From Isoetes taiwanensis (taxonomy: Eukaryota > Streptophyta > Lycopodiopsida > Isoetales > Isoetaceae), in assembly GCA_021234155.1 (NCBI GenBank), contig JAJEKV010000051.1, forward strand, positions 5,460,698 through 5,524,697: a DNA stretch of 64,000 nt. The letters are read 5' to 3'. The notes beneath the pieces are model-generated. The model saw nothing but the letters and a program-made list of their open reading frames with translations. It searched no databases and was not told where the DNA came from. How positions within the stretch are numbered: the stretch's first letter is position 1; every line of letters begins with the position of its first letter. Positions 37,178 through 47,028 of this stretch are shown piece after piece. Position numbers and translations under genes: made by a program.

Positions 37178-37731
37178 GATGTTCTTGGTTGACCAAGAAC
37201 TAGCACTGACCATAACCATGAAAGTAGTCTAACAGACCTATAGGGGTGCGAAATAAAAATTTCCACCATCGAACCTCGAAATAGGGGAAAAATTTTTCAC
37301 CTAGGTAGTGGGTCCGAAATTAGGTTAAGAAGCAAATGAGTCAAATTCACCTTCTAGTAAAATTGGAGTGAAAATTATGCATCTGCATCAAATTTCACCT
37401 AAAATGGGTCGAAGAATCATGCCAATCGGAGACCTGGGTGAAAAATGGCGCAAATCTATAATTAATACTTCAAACTATTAGGAAATTTGAAATTCTTAAG
37501 GTATAATACGAATTTTAGCATATGTATTAGAAATTAAACATATATTAATAATAAGGGTACTATGGGGTAATTAATAAGGGGGGCTAATAAGTAGGCCTAT
37601 TAATGGTAGGAGAATATTCCCAGGGACCCTTCCTTTTAAATAGTCTTGCCACCTCATTTTTCCCTCCAAACTTTCCTCCACCTTATCTCTCTTGATCAGC
37701 CTTACGTCATCTGTTTTCCCCACCGTTAAGT
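37178..37731 (+). promoter_or_regulatory. Leader with TATA-like word before the H3-like gene
   Basis: About 550 bases of AT-rich leader. TTTTAAATAG at 37634 lies about 95 bases before the ATG. ACGTCA at 37704-37709 equals the hexamer core known from plant histone promoters, but here it sits only 23 bases before the ATG, so this may be chance. A transcription start separate from the LTR is an inference. Confidence 0.35.
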
Positions 37732-38828
37732 ATGGCAAGAACCAAGCAGATAGCTAGGAAGTTCGGCGAGCGACCCACGCTCTCGCAGGTAGCAGCGGGA
37801 CGCCACACGAAGAAAATCCTGGAGCACCTCCGACCTAAGAAGGGCGAAGAGGAGTTTCCCTCCAGCAGCAGCGACGCAACCTATCACGACGCTGAGGAGG
37901 ACGCACCTAGCAGTAGCTCTTCATCAGCAGGCACCCAGAGGACCGGAGAATCCCGTCACTTCGGGCCTTCGGACACCGAGGTGGAAGAACAGGTGGAAGA
38001 GCAGCCCCAGCACCAGACCCAAGAGGCGGGCCCTTCAGTGCCGAAGAAGAAGGGCAAGGAGAAGGTTGTTGAGTGGCCAGAAGAGAGGGCCGCTAGGAAG
38101 AAGAGGGAACGGGAGCGGGAGTTGCGGCAGCAAGAGAGAAGAACGAAGAGAAGGAACGACCGGCCTCGCAAGACCGTCGTTATTGAAGAACCGCAGCGGA
38201 AGGAGGTAGAAGAGGAGGTCGAAGAGGAAGAAAACGAGGAGGACGAGCGCGCCGGGGAACCCTCAAACCCCGACGCTAGACCACCTTACCCAAAGTGGCC
38301 CGAGCCACCTAAGGTGGTCAAGAAGCAGAAGGCGGGCGAGCGTCCGTTCGCCCTGAAGGAGGAGCGCCTGTTCAGACGCCGCCTCAAAGCATACCAGGAA
38401 TACCTCCGTCGGTGGAAGAGGTATAATGACTGGTATTGGCGTCAGAACGTCGACCGCTACGTGGAGGGGGGGCGTCCAGCCAAGAACCAGCCCAAGCCGC
38501 CACCGCCACCACCGGAGAAGGCGAAGAAGGTCCATCACAGGCCTAATTCGATACACTCCCGTGTCTTCCGGGAGATTAAGCACTTTCAACAGTGCACTAA
38601 TCTCCTGATTAGGAAGGCACCGTTCGAGCGGCTCATGCGGGAGGTGATGCAGGAGTTCGTCACCGACTACAGGACGGTGCCGCCACAACTCGGTGCCGCA
38701 GGTGGTCCGAGGCCGAGCTCACCCAGTTGTTCGAGGAAGGGAACCTCTGCGCGATCCACGCGAAGAGGGTGACCCTGATGCCCAAGGACATACACCTGGC
38801 GCGTCGCATCCGCAAGGAACGCCCTTGA
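37732..38828 (+). CDS. Histone H3-like protein with long linker, carried by the retrotransposon
   Basis: Three parts are visible. (1) Residues 1-28 imitate the H3 tail: [10 protein letters not shown], keeping R2, T3, K4, R8, K9 and K27 but with T6I and S10F. (2) Residues about 30-265 form a linker: Ser/Glu-rich, then Lys/Arg-rich ([17 protein letters not shown]), acidic, an aromatic helix ([16 protein letters not shown]) and a Pro run. (3) From residue 268 comes the H3 fold: [36 protein letters not shown], then after one frameshift near 38700 [15 protein letters not shown] and [16 protein letters not shown] with TGA at 38826. Without the frameshift the product ends as an unrelated tail at 38772. 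Loop 1 has canonical-H3 length, so it derives from H3 rather than CENH3. The ORF is GC-rich and intronless, unlike its surroundings, suggesting capture. Confidence 0.9.
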
Positions 38829-39611
38829 GGATGCAAATTTTTGTGTAAAATAGTGTAATTGTTAAGTTTTTCCCCTATAAATATAAAATTTTGTTGTAAA
38901 CTGACCTTAATTCTTGTATGAAAATGTGTTTAAGTAGCTCAAATTTTACTTTAGTTTTGACCATTGAAATTGGAATGTTGAAAGAAAAATTAATTAGTTA
39001 GAAACCCTAGCTTAATTAGTCAAAAAAATTGCCAAACTGGCGAAACCGGGTCGCATCGCGAAAAACCTGTCTGCGCCCTCGACGCAGAGCTATTTCTCGC
39101 GACGTCACCCGATTTCGGCATTTTGATACTAATACGTGTCCAATTCAAGTAAGAAAAGTTGCTAGTTAGGTTAGAAGCATGCTGAAAACTTATGTTAGGA
39201 TGTTTAAATTCCCAAAAACCTTTCATAGGAATAGAAATGACCCGAAACCGGGTCGCATCGCGAAAAACCTGTCTGCGCCCTCGACGCAGAGCTATTTCTC
39301 GCGACGCCACCCGATTTCGCCCAAATTTGCCCAGATTGACCAATTTTGACCCAACAAACTGTCATGTAGTGTTTCTTGCTTTGCTTTGCTTAGAATTGCA
39401 CTTCATGGTAGTTCATTTGGACACCCATGGCCATAGATTTGAGGTCTTCTCTCATCAAGAACCCCTGTGCACAGAACCCGAGGTATTCCTAGTCTATAAA
39501 AAGGGCCTCATTTGTCATTTTTCCCCCATCAGAACTGCTCTCAGCCCCTTTGGCGATTTCCTAGGCCTTTGCTCATTCCCATCAACCATTTTTCATAGCC
39601 ATCTTTGCTCA
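38829..39611 (+). promoter_or_regulatory. Intergenic region with duplicated hairpin and a TATA box
   Basis: A block of about 76 bases (GAAACCGGGTCGCATCGCG ... CGCGACG(T/C)CACCCGATTTCG) occurs at 39040-39115 and again at 39242-39317. Each copy folds: TCGCGA pairs with TCGCGA at the ends and CTGCG with CGCAG in the centre. Downstream, TATAAA at 39495-39500 (CTATAAAAAGGG) lies about 110 bases before the next ATG, a good match to a plant core promoter. Confidence 0.6.
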
Positions 39612-40433
39612 ATGGCGCCATCAAGCTTTGTTAGATGGTACAATGACTCCAATCACATCCGTGAATTCCCTGCTGAGCAAGCCTTTCATGTCTTTGATCA
39701 TCTCTTTGATCTTCATGCCACCTTAACCAGAACTCCTTACTACACTGACATCATTTGCCAATACGATCAGAACATTCTACCCTGGGAAGTTAGCTTGCCA
39801 CCTAGGGGAGGGAAATGGGTTTCCTTAGACACTCTTACCCAAGCCATAGGTGGGGGATCCAGGGGCAAGAGTAGGCTGTGGGATAGAACCAGAAACATGC
39901 CAGACTACATGACCTGTAAGCATCATAGGCATAGATACGTTTCAAACCAAGCAGCTTTAGCCTTATTCATGCAGTACAGGGCAGTCAACCAACCAGGGGA
40001 GCCGTCAATTCAACCTTTGGATTTGGCACCTCTCGACACTCGGGCAGCCCAGATAAGCATCCATGAGATCGAGACTACGACGTACGAGCATTATGGCTCC
40101 ACATCAGAAGCACCTATGTTGCAGATTGAACAGGATTACGAAGAGGAGGAGGAAGAGAACCCAAGTTGGGAGATGAGGGAGGCAAGAAGGATGGAGAGGC
40201 GTCTAGCTCGACAACAGGAAACACTAAGGCGGGATTTCGAGCCACCAATGGGTATCACAGCCCTCACCCCGGTGATCATCGACGACGAGGAGTATATATT
40301 CGCCACCGATATCCTCAATCTTCCCTATTGTCGAGAGGAGGGCCTCAGGATCGATGAGCTCCTAAGCCTTATGGCACAAGAGCAGGGTAGTGACTTCATC
40401 GACTACTCCTACCAAGAGATTCCACCGAGGTAG
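39612..40433 (+). CDS. Retrotransposon accessory ORF 2, unknown function
   Basis: ATG at 39612 (MAPSSFVRWYNDSNHIREF) opens a frame of 273 codons ending at TAG. The open frame extends upstream to 39192, but that part runs through the hairpin repeat and is probably untranslated. Features: an N-terminal globular-looking part rich in aromatic residues, DYMTCKHHRHRYVSNQAALA, an acidic run (DYEEEEEENP), an Arg-rich helix (REARRMERRLARQQETLRR) and an acidic C-terminus. It does not resemble gag, envelope or integrase. It is uninterrupted, unlike pol, which suggests it has been under selection. Confidence 0.6.
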   Translation: MAPSSFVRWYNDSNHIREFPAEQAFHVFDHLFDLHATLTRTPYYTDIICQYDQNILPWEVSLPPRGGKWVSLDTLTQAIGGGSRGKSRLWDRTRNMPDYMTCKHHRHRYVSNQAALALFMQYRAVNQPGEPSIQPLDLAPLDTRAAQISIHEIETTTYEHYGSTSEAPMLQIEQDYEEEEEENPSWEMREARRMERRLARQQETLRRDFEPPMGITALTPVIIDDEEYIFATDILNLPYCREEGLRIDELLSLMAQEQGSDFIDYSYQEIPPR

Positions 40434-40438
40434 CCGAA

Positions 40439-41126
40439 ATGACACTCCTATGCGGGGAAACTATGTCTGACATCCAGCGTATCAACAGATTAGGTATATG
40501 TTTCAAAGAAATAGAACCCATCATCCCGTAAGAAGAGTTTCAGAAATCCAAAGCAAAGTTGTACAAGCCGAAGAGGCCCAAGCTCCAAATTTACCACCAA
40601 GGCGCTCGGGAGCATGCATGAATCATCTAGCAGCATCAATTTGGAGAACGCAACAACTATGTGGAGAGACCACGAAGATCTTACCGCAATAGATGTGTTC
40701 GGCGAGGCGGCTCAAAGGAAGAGTACGGGAGCCACGGGGCCGCACAGGGGTAAATCACTCAGGTACTATCTTCCGGCCCTTAGCCAAGGACAGATGATAG
40801 TCTTCCACAAGGAGTTCAGCCCAAGGGGTGAAGAATCCGTGGCGCTCCTCATAGCACTCTCAGGCTTTGGACACCACGCCAGGATAGATTTCGGGATGGA
40901 CCATGTGATTCTCTTCAAAAGATCTGTAGCCCTTCATGCCCTCGACTTCGCAAGGGGCCACCTCAGGGATGCGCACTTGTCAGTAGTGGCGGCAACTGCA
41001 CCAGAACTCCCAGCACCACAGGTGGCAAGAGCATTGGAGGGAGGATCGGCGGCCAGAATCCTGCAGAACATGGGCAAGGGCACAGGATTCAAGAAAATCA
41101 AGAACTTCTTCAAGCGACATCGTTGA
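40439..41126 (+). CDS. Retrotransposon accessory ORF 3, unknown function, probably interrupted
   Basis: An ATG at 40439 opens a short frame (MTLLCGETMSDIQRINRLG) that stops at TAA near 40530. The main open frame is 40614-41126 (170 codons). It contains HRGKSLRYYLPALSQGQMIV, EESVALLIALSGFGHHARID, MDHVILFKRSVALHALDFAR and a basic C-terminus, GFKKIKNFFKRHR. The two may be one gene broken by indels or two small genes. No family is recognised. The basic tail would fit a nucleic-acid-binding or membrane-binding role, which is inference only. Confidence 0.45.
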
Positions 41127-41360
41127 TGGAAGACTTGTTTTGTTAATTAATTAAAGTGTATTGTAACTCTCCTTTCGCTATTATCATGTAATTCATGAAA
41201 TGTACTTCTAAATACTAATTAATGTCTTACCATGATCTTGACTTGTAAGTGGAGTTTTCATATGATTTCTTTTGTACCTAACAAACAATTTAATTGTAAG
41301 CAAAAAATCAATCTTGTGTAACTTAATAACAAGCATTGATGATTAATCCTTGCAGCAAGG
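41127..41360 (+). promoter_or_regulatory. Spacer with splice-acceptor-like site before gag
   Basis: An AT-rich region ends in GATTAATCCTTGCAG (about 41341-41355), a good plant 3' splice site. The gag reading frame is open immediately after it. The site could let gag-pol be made from a spliced RNA that skips the three upstream ORFs. Confidence 0.45.
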
Positions 41361-42560
41361 AACACAGGCTCAGGTTCCCAAGGTCAAGGCCGACACCACC
41401 AGTGGGTACCCAGAAACCTATTTGGACGTGATCAAGATGACAACAACGACGATATGACGCCGGAAGCAATCAACGCAAGGCTCGTCCAGATGAGGAACCA
41501 GATGCATCAGCTGATCCACTGGGCCACCCCATTGATGAATGCCCAAGAATATGCACCTGCTCCACCACCACCTCCACCGCTACCTCAGCAAGGCATCGAG
41601 GAAGGTCCACAGCAGGAGGGGCAGGACAATCAAGGGAATGTCAGAGACAGGAAGAGGAAAAGGAGAAACAGAAGGAGTCCAACACCACCTAGCTCCAGCT
41701 CATCGCACACACCCCGCATCATGGCAGGTTCTAGCTCAGAAAGTGAGTCCGACACTCCACAGGTAAGAGCCAGGGCAAGGAAGGAAGATGATTATCAAAA
41801 GAAAGTTGACAGTGCTATGAGCAATGTGTGGAAGACTAGGAAGTTGGGTCAGTTCTCAGGGAAGGACAGGTCATGTATGGAGGCGTAAGCACGGCTTGAC
41901 GAGATGGAAGAGTTCGGCAACTCTTATGGCATGAAGGATAAGGACATAGGGAAGGTTGCTACAAAGAAATTTGATAGGGGCAGCTAGAATCTGGTGGAAA
42001 GGCTATGCGAAGTCCAACAAGCTCAAAAGGAACAGTTGCAGATTCAAGACCTTCAGCAAGGCTTTTCGCAGACATTATGTGCCTAGGTCACATACTAGCA
42101 GGCAGATCCAGCAGTTCTATAGATTGAACCAGGGTACATTGTCGGGCCACAAAGTATACAGAGGAATTTATGCTACTTAGACTCCATGTTCCCGAGGTCG
42201 AAAGGCAAGCAAATAAACTTACATTGAGGGATTGAACAAAGAATATCAAAAGGCTAGTCCGAGCAATCAACCCCAAGTCAAGGCGTAGTTTGAGGATAAA
42301 GCCATAAGTTTGAAGAAGCTCCAAAGAACGCCGTGAGAGACAATCGGCCTTCAAAGGAAAGTCAACCCGGGCAAGCATCAAGGGCAAGAACAGAGTAAGC
42401 AATCAAAAACTACGCCATCGAGGCCAAAGAAGATGAAAGAGCTCGTGGTAAGAACTTTGGGGACCGTAAGTCGCAGAATGCATCAGTGGGGCAGATGCTA
42501 AAGCCGATTCTAGACACCGACGAAAGAGAAGAGACAGGAATGTATTGAGAAGAAGCTTTG
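41356..42560 (+). pseudogene. gag of the chromovirus (frameshifted)
   Basis: After the putative acceptor the frame reads RNTGSGSQGQGRHHQWVPR and continues through the ATG at 41454, a Pro-rich stretch, a Lys/Arg-rich stretch (RDRKRKRRNRRS) and KKVDSAMSNVWKTRKLGQF to a TAA at 41886. Capsid-type sequence continues in another frame: ARIWWKGYAKSNKL, FSKAFRRHYVPRSHTSRQIQ, FYRLNQGTLSGHK (41956-42180). This is the Retrotrans_gag signature. The rest toward 42560 is broken in all frames and no zinc knuckle could be read with confidence. The domain family is clear; function in this copy is doubtful. Confidence 0.75.
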
Positions 42561-42594
42561 TTCAGTGCTTCCACCGTAGGCAATCAACACATGA

Positions 42595-43110
42595 TTGCCC
42601 ATTCGCCATGCAAAGCGACTTGGCGAGCTTATGGATTGGGGTTCACCAACAGAAGAAGATAAAGACGACGACCAGCATGAGGCCCAGGACTTCATAGATG
42701 GTGAGTGCCACATATGTGCAAACATTGAGTCTGATGACATTGAAAATCAGTCAACAGTCATTGCGGCTGAGGGGATCATAGATAGCAGTCCATATCTAGT
42801 ATTGATAGATACAGGTAGCTCTCATAACTTTGCCTCTCCTAGGCTGGCTGCCCTAATGAAGAACAAGGTATTGAAGTCTAAGCCAAGGCCAGTTGCTATG
42901 GCAAACGGCGCCATTCGGCATACTAAGGGGAGGAGGATCACATTCGACATAGACCTTAGTGGAAGTAAATGGCCGATGGGGGCAGAGGTTATGGAGATTG
43001 GAAGGTATGACTTTATAGTAGGAATGGAGTTCCTAAAGCCAGCGAAAGCCATGGTCGACTGCGACCGCAATGAAGTCGCCATGACAGCACCGGACGGCAC
43101 CAAATTCATA
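42595..43110 (+). CDS. Chromovirus aspartic protease (N-terminal part of the pol ORF)
   Basis: The ORF opens by 42595 and is continuous with RT. The active site is [19 protein letters not shown] near 42800, a canonical D-T-G-S. It is followed by [20 protein letters not shown] and [18 protein letters not shown], the usual I-L-G-x-x-F-L end of gypsy proteases. It would process Gag-Pol in the virus-like particle. This half of pol is intact here. Confidence 0.85.
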
Positions 43111-43872
43111 GTGAGAGGTAAGAAGACAACTTCTTCTATGCAGTGTATTTCTTTGAAGCAACTAAGGAAAAGTATAGAAAGAAATAAGGTGGATTACATC
43201 TTGAGATTGGAGGCAATTGAGCCCAATAAGCAGGATGGAAACGATCAAAAGGGAAAGCAATTGCCCAAGCCAGTAGCAAGGCTTATTTCTGAATTCAAGG
43301 ATGTATTTCCGGATGAAATCCGGCAGCTACCACCTTATAGGGGTGTGGAGTGTGAGATCACATTAGCTCCAGATGCTAAGCCTACAAGCAAGGCACCATA
43401 CAGGATGAGCACCCCGGAATTGATTGAGCTCAAGAAGCAGCTTCAGGAATTGCTTGAGCTTGGGTTCATTCGAGCAAGTGTGTCTCCTTTTGGAGCACCC
43501 ATACTCTTCGTGAAGAAGAAAGATGGCAGTCTAAGAATGTGCATAGACTATCGCCAGCTCAATAAGCAGACGATAAAGAACAAGTATGCATTGCCAAGGG
43601 CAGATGATTTAATGGACCAGCTCCAAGGAGCAAAGGTATTCTCTAAGATTGATTTGAGGTCAGGGTACCACCAAATAAGAATAAAAGAAGAGGATATCCA
43701 TAAGACCGCATTCAGAACGCGGTATGGTCACTTTGAGTTGACAGTAATGCCCTTTGGATTGTCGAATGCTCCAAAGAACTTTTATCGCCTCATGAACGAC
43801 GTCTTCGGGGATTTTCTAGACGAGTTTGTCATTGTCTTCTTCGACGACATTCTAGTCTACAAAGTCCATTGA
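43111..43872 (+). CDS. Chromovirus reverse transcriptase (fingers and palm)
   Basis: RT motifs: [93 protein letters not shown] (usual Thr of NAP-x-T-F replaced by Lys-Asn), and the catalytic [11 protein letters not shown] near 43845. The ORF ends at TGA 43872, a few codons after the active site, by a frameshift. Palm and thumb sequence goes on in the next frame. The order and wording place it among plant chromoviruses. Confidence 0.9.
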   Translation: MRGKKTTSSMQCISLKQLRKSIERNKVDYILRLEAIEPNKQDGNDQKGKQLPKPVARLISEFKDVFPDEIRQLPPYRGVECEITLAPDAKPTSKAPYRMSTPELIELKKQLQELLELGFIRASVSPFGAPILFVKKKDGSLRMCIDYRQLNKQTIKNKYALPRADDLMDQLQGAKVFSKIDLRSGYHQIRIKEEDIHKTAFRTRYGHFELTVMPFGLSNAPKNFYRLMNDVFGDFLDEFVIVFFDDILVYKVH

Positions 43873-44640
43873 AGATCATAGTCAAAGATTTGAGAAGGGT
43901 GTTAGAAAAGTTGAGGCTGCATCGTTTGTATAGAAAGCTCTCCAAATGCCACTTTGCTACTTTGAAGAGAGGGAGTACTTGGGCCATGTCATATCGGCGG
44001 AAGGAATCTCCACCGACCCCGCAAAGATCGAAAAAGTAGTAGATTGGCCAGCTCCAAAGAATGTGGCGGAAGTAAGAAGCTTTCTAGGTCTGGCAGGTTA
44101 TTACAGAAAGTTCGTGAAGGACTTCGCTAAGTGGGCGTCCCCCTTGACGGACCTCACTAAGAGTGTTAAGGTGAAAGATTGGAGAACACATTGGTTAGAA
44201 AATGTTCAAGCTTCATTTGAAAAAGCTTAAGGAGGCCTTAACAACAACACCGGTGCTAGTTCTCGCCAGATCCGACAAGGACAAGATAGTAGCAACAGAT
44301 GCAAGTAAGATAGCAAATGTGGGAGTCCTTATGCAAGAAGGAAGAGTGATAGCTTATGATTCCAAGAAGTTGAACGACACCGAGCAGCGCTATCCAACCC
44401 ATGATCAGGAACTTCTAGCTATTGTCAGGGCTCTTCGTATTTGGAGGCATTATTTGCTTGGGAGGAAGTTTCGCTTAGATAATCTTGATCACCGAGCCTC
44501 CAATACATCTTTACCCAACCACTCCCCGAATCTAAGGCAAAGGAGGTGGATGGAATTCCTAGAAGAGTATGACTTTGAGATTGCTTATAAGCCGTAAGTT
44601 GAATGTGGTCACGATGCTCTTTCTAGAAGACCTCTTGAGA
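43873..44640 (+). pseudogene. Chromovirus RT thumb and RNase H (frameshifted)
   Basis: RT end: [40 protein letters not shown]. RNase H: IVATDASKIANVGVLMQEGR, SKKLNDTEQRYPTHDQELLA, IVRALRIWRHYLLGRKF, RRWMEFLEEYDFEIAYKP, with the D/E/D pattern mostly kept; the third-Asp segment (usual FT-T-D-H) reads RLDNLDHRASN. Breaks occur near 43870, 43960, 44220 and 44597. GHDALSRRP after the last break closes the domain. Confidence 0.85.
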
Positions 44641-45965
44641 CCGTAATTCATTGTAATGCTATATCAACTCTTTCGAGTGGGTATGGCAAGAAAAATTGAG
44701 GAGACATTACCATCCGATGGTGATTTCAAGGAGGTATGGGAAAGCCTTTCTAGAGAGGCTATAACAACAGATAAGGAACGAGAAGCCTTCAAGCATTATA
44801 AGAAGGAAGGCAACTTGTTGTATCATAAGCATAAGTTGTGTGTGCCCTAATCATCGGGGGTAAGGAAGCTAATTCTCCATGACACACACAACAGCCCAAT
44901 AGCGGGCATGCAGGGTTTTATGAAGACCTACTTCAAGATTCAAGTAGCTACTTTTGGCCGGAATGAAGAAGCGATAGCAAGATATATTCGCGAGTGTCGG
45001 TTGTGCCAAAGAAACCAAAGCGAGCAGCGGCCAAATTCCAGGTGCCTTGAACCTCTAGCGTGGTCGAATGCGAAGGGGAAGTGGTAAGTATGGATTTTAT
45101 CACATGACTTCGCAAGACTCTTCGAGGCAAAGATGCATTGATGGTCGTAGTAGACAAATTATCTAAGATGGCACATTTTGTGCCTTGTAGAACTACCGAC
45201 ACAGCATTAGATACTGCCAATCTATTTGTGAAGGAGATTTTTAGGCTCCATGGCATGCCTCGGGAGATAATATCGGATAGAGATTCCAAGTTTATGAGTG
45301 CTTTTGGCGGGACCTCTTCAAAGACCATTCGCATCGAAGCTCTCCATGAGCACGGCATATCATCCCAAACAGACGGTCAGACGGAGAGGACGAATCGAAT
45401 CATTGAAGATATGCTTAGAAGCTTTGTGTGGAATAAGCAGTCCAAGTGGGATGAGTACATCCACTTGGTGGAATTCGCCTACAATAGTGCCAAAATGTGA
45501 GTCATCTCGGATGTCTCCTTTCATGGTAAATTACGGGTACGGCAGGGTGCTTAACCCCGGACACTTGGCCAAATCCCGTGTCAAAGGTTGAAGTGTCCCA
45601 GCAGATGCTAGGAGATATGCGCCAGTTGGTGGAAGAAGTAAGGGGTTACCTCCTAGCAAAGAAGAAGTCGGCGTAAGAGTGTAGCCGGCAAGCAAACCGG
45701 ACCATAAGAGAGTTCAAAGTAGGCGATAGCGCGTGTGGTTGAAGATCAAGGTCAAGCAAGCTAAGCTTGGATTGAGAGTTGCAAGAAGCTTGCCCCCCTA
45801 GATGGGCTGGTCCGCTCAAGATTTTGGAGAGAGTGGGCTCCCAAGCCTACAAGTTGGATCTCCCCGCCCATCTCAAAGTTCACAAGGTTTTCCACGTAAG
45901 TTTATTAAAAGGCACAATCCTAACCCCGAGGAGGTCTTGGATACTCCAACTTTGTTGGAAATGAC
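44640..45965 (+). pseudogene. Chromovirus integrase (frameshifted)
   Basis: Zinc-binding part: LILHDTHNSPIAG followed by YIRECRLCQRNQ (H..H..C..C), 44865-45015. Catalytic core: MVVVDKLSKMAHFVP downstream of the first Asp region; the second Asp in EIISDRDSKFMSAF; the Glu in SSQTDGQTERTNRIIEDMLR, 45138-45500. The C-terminal GPY/F-like region reads WAGPLKILERVGSQAYKLDL and LKVHKVFHVSLLK, 45802-45910. Breaks near 44850, 45090, 45320, 45500, 45600 and 45780 are small indels. Confidence 0.85.
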
Positions 45966-45989
45966 GGAAGAGCAAGTGGAAATTGTGCC

Positions 45990-46146
45990 CGAAGTTACTT
46001 CTTGATAAGTCATTCAAGAAGACTAGAAGGTCTCGAGCCTCCTCCAAGATTTGGTCAAGTGGAAGCACTTGCCCGTGGAAGACGCAACTTGGGTATTGAA
46101 GCAAGATTTGGAGAAGCAATACCCGAGTTTTTATGAAGGAGTTTGA
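45990..46146 (+). pseudogene. C-terminal chromodomain remnant
   Basis: After the integrase, one frame reads LLLDKSFKKTRRSRASS and the next QDLVKWKHLPVEDATWVLKQ, then DLEKQYPSFYEGV and a stop at 46144-46146. LVKWK-x-LP-x-E-x-ATW is the chromodomain signature of plant chromoviruses, here with one frameshift inside. In this group the chromodomain directs integration to particular chromatin. Residues of the aromatic cage cannot be judged with certainty because of the shift. Confidence 0.8.
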
Positions 46147-47013
46147 TGGGCTAGTCGCCTCCCGACTTGGTCGAATCCCGACTCGCCGTGAGGTTAGCTT
46201 AGTATGCTTCTTAGTTAGTTTCTAGCTCTGCGCATGTATTCTAGTTAGTGGAATACATATGCCGTAATCTTGGAACATGTGGGAGATGATGGGATAAGCC
46301 TTTAAAAGGCTCCCTAGGCAACATGCACCAAGAGGTGCGCATGACCACTAGGGTCATGCGAGAGAGAGAGGAAAGGCATGGTGCGCGATGATGGGACATC
46401 GGTCGGATGCTCTCTATGCCACGATGTGGGGGTCGCACACCTGGCCATAGGGGGGTCATGGTGAAGGTCAAAGTGATCATGTGCGATGATGGGATCGTGA
46501 GACGTTCCCTAGCTTAAAACCCTTGGGGCATGATGCACTAGGGGTACTTTCGACCGGTAACCGAAAGTACAAGGTAGCACTTGATCATGGGCGATGATGG
46601 GATCATCTTAAATGGTCCTTAAGCTCAAATCCGAAAGGGCCATGATCGAGTGCAAGGTATGGTAAGGGGGGTGGTCCCCTAAAACCACAAACTTATTAAT
46701 TAAACTAACGTAATGTGCTCCATGTGCAGGCAAGTGAGAAGGAGCTTCGAGGTGGGGCGCATTACGAGAAGATGGGGGAACCATAATTTAGATTATGAAC
46801 CCTAATAACTCTTATAATAATGTTTTGAATTATTGTAAGAAATAACCTTGTTAAGGCTATATAATTTTGTATAAGTACAAATATAGCCTAAATTTTGACA
46901 CTTAACTTTAATAGGAAGTTGATTGTTTAAATTAAACTTGTGTGTATGATCTTATGTGTTTTGCAGGATAGATATGCTCGTCACCTTAGCGCAATGCTGA
47001 GGACAGCATCGTC
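46147..47013 (+). other. Structured 3' region with about 100-bp quasi-repeats
   Basis: The word GATGATGGGA recurs at 46285, 46387, 46485 and 46593, spacing 98-108 bases, three times within GCGATGATGGGA. Each unit carries short hairpins, such as AGCCTT/AAGGCT (46297), GCATGACC/GGTCATGC (about 46338) and GTACTTTCG/CGAAAGTAC (46544-46570). There is no ORF. This is probably untranslated RNA of the element. Confidence 0.6.
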
Positions 47014-47015
47014 CT

Positions 47016-47028
47016 AAGGGGGGGAGAA
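47016..47028 (+). other. Polypurine tract
   Basis: An A/G run, AAGGGGGGGAGAA, ends directly before the 3' LTR start TGTGACG. It is the expected plus-strand primer position. Confidence 0.92.

Noticed and set aside
37732..38828. The H3-like ORF as centromeric CENH3
   Set aside because: The N-tail is canonical H3 (MARTKQ.ARK), loop 1 has canonical length, and the C-terminal [12 protein letters not shown] matches ordinary H3; CENH3 usually has a divergent tail and a longer loop 1.
37732..38828. The H3-like ORF as a host gene next to the element
   Set aside because: It lies between the primer binding site and gag, inside LTRs with matching target duplications, so it is part of the inserted unit.
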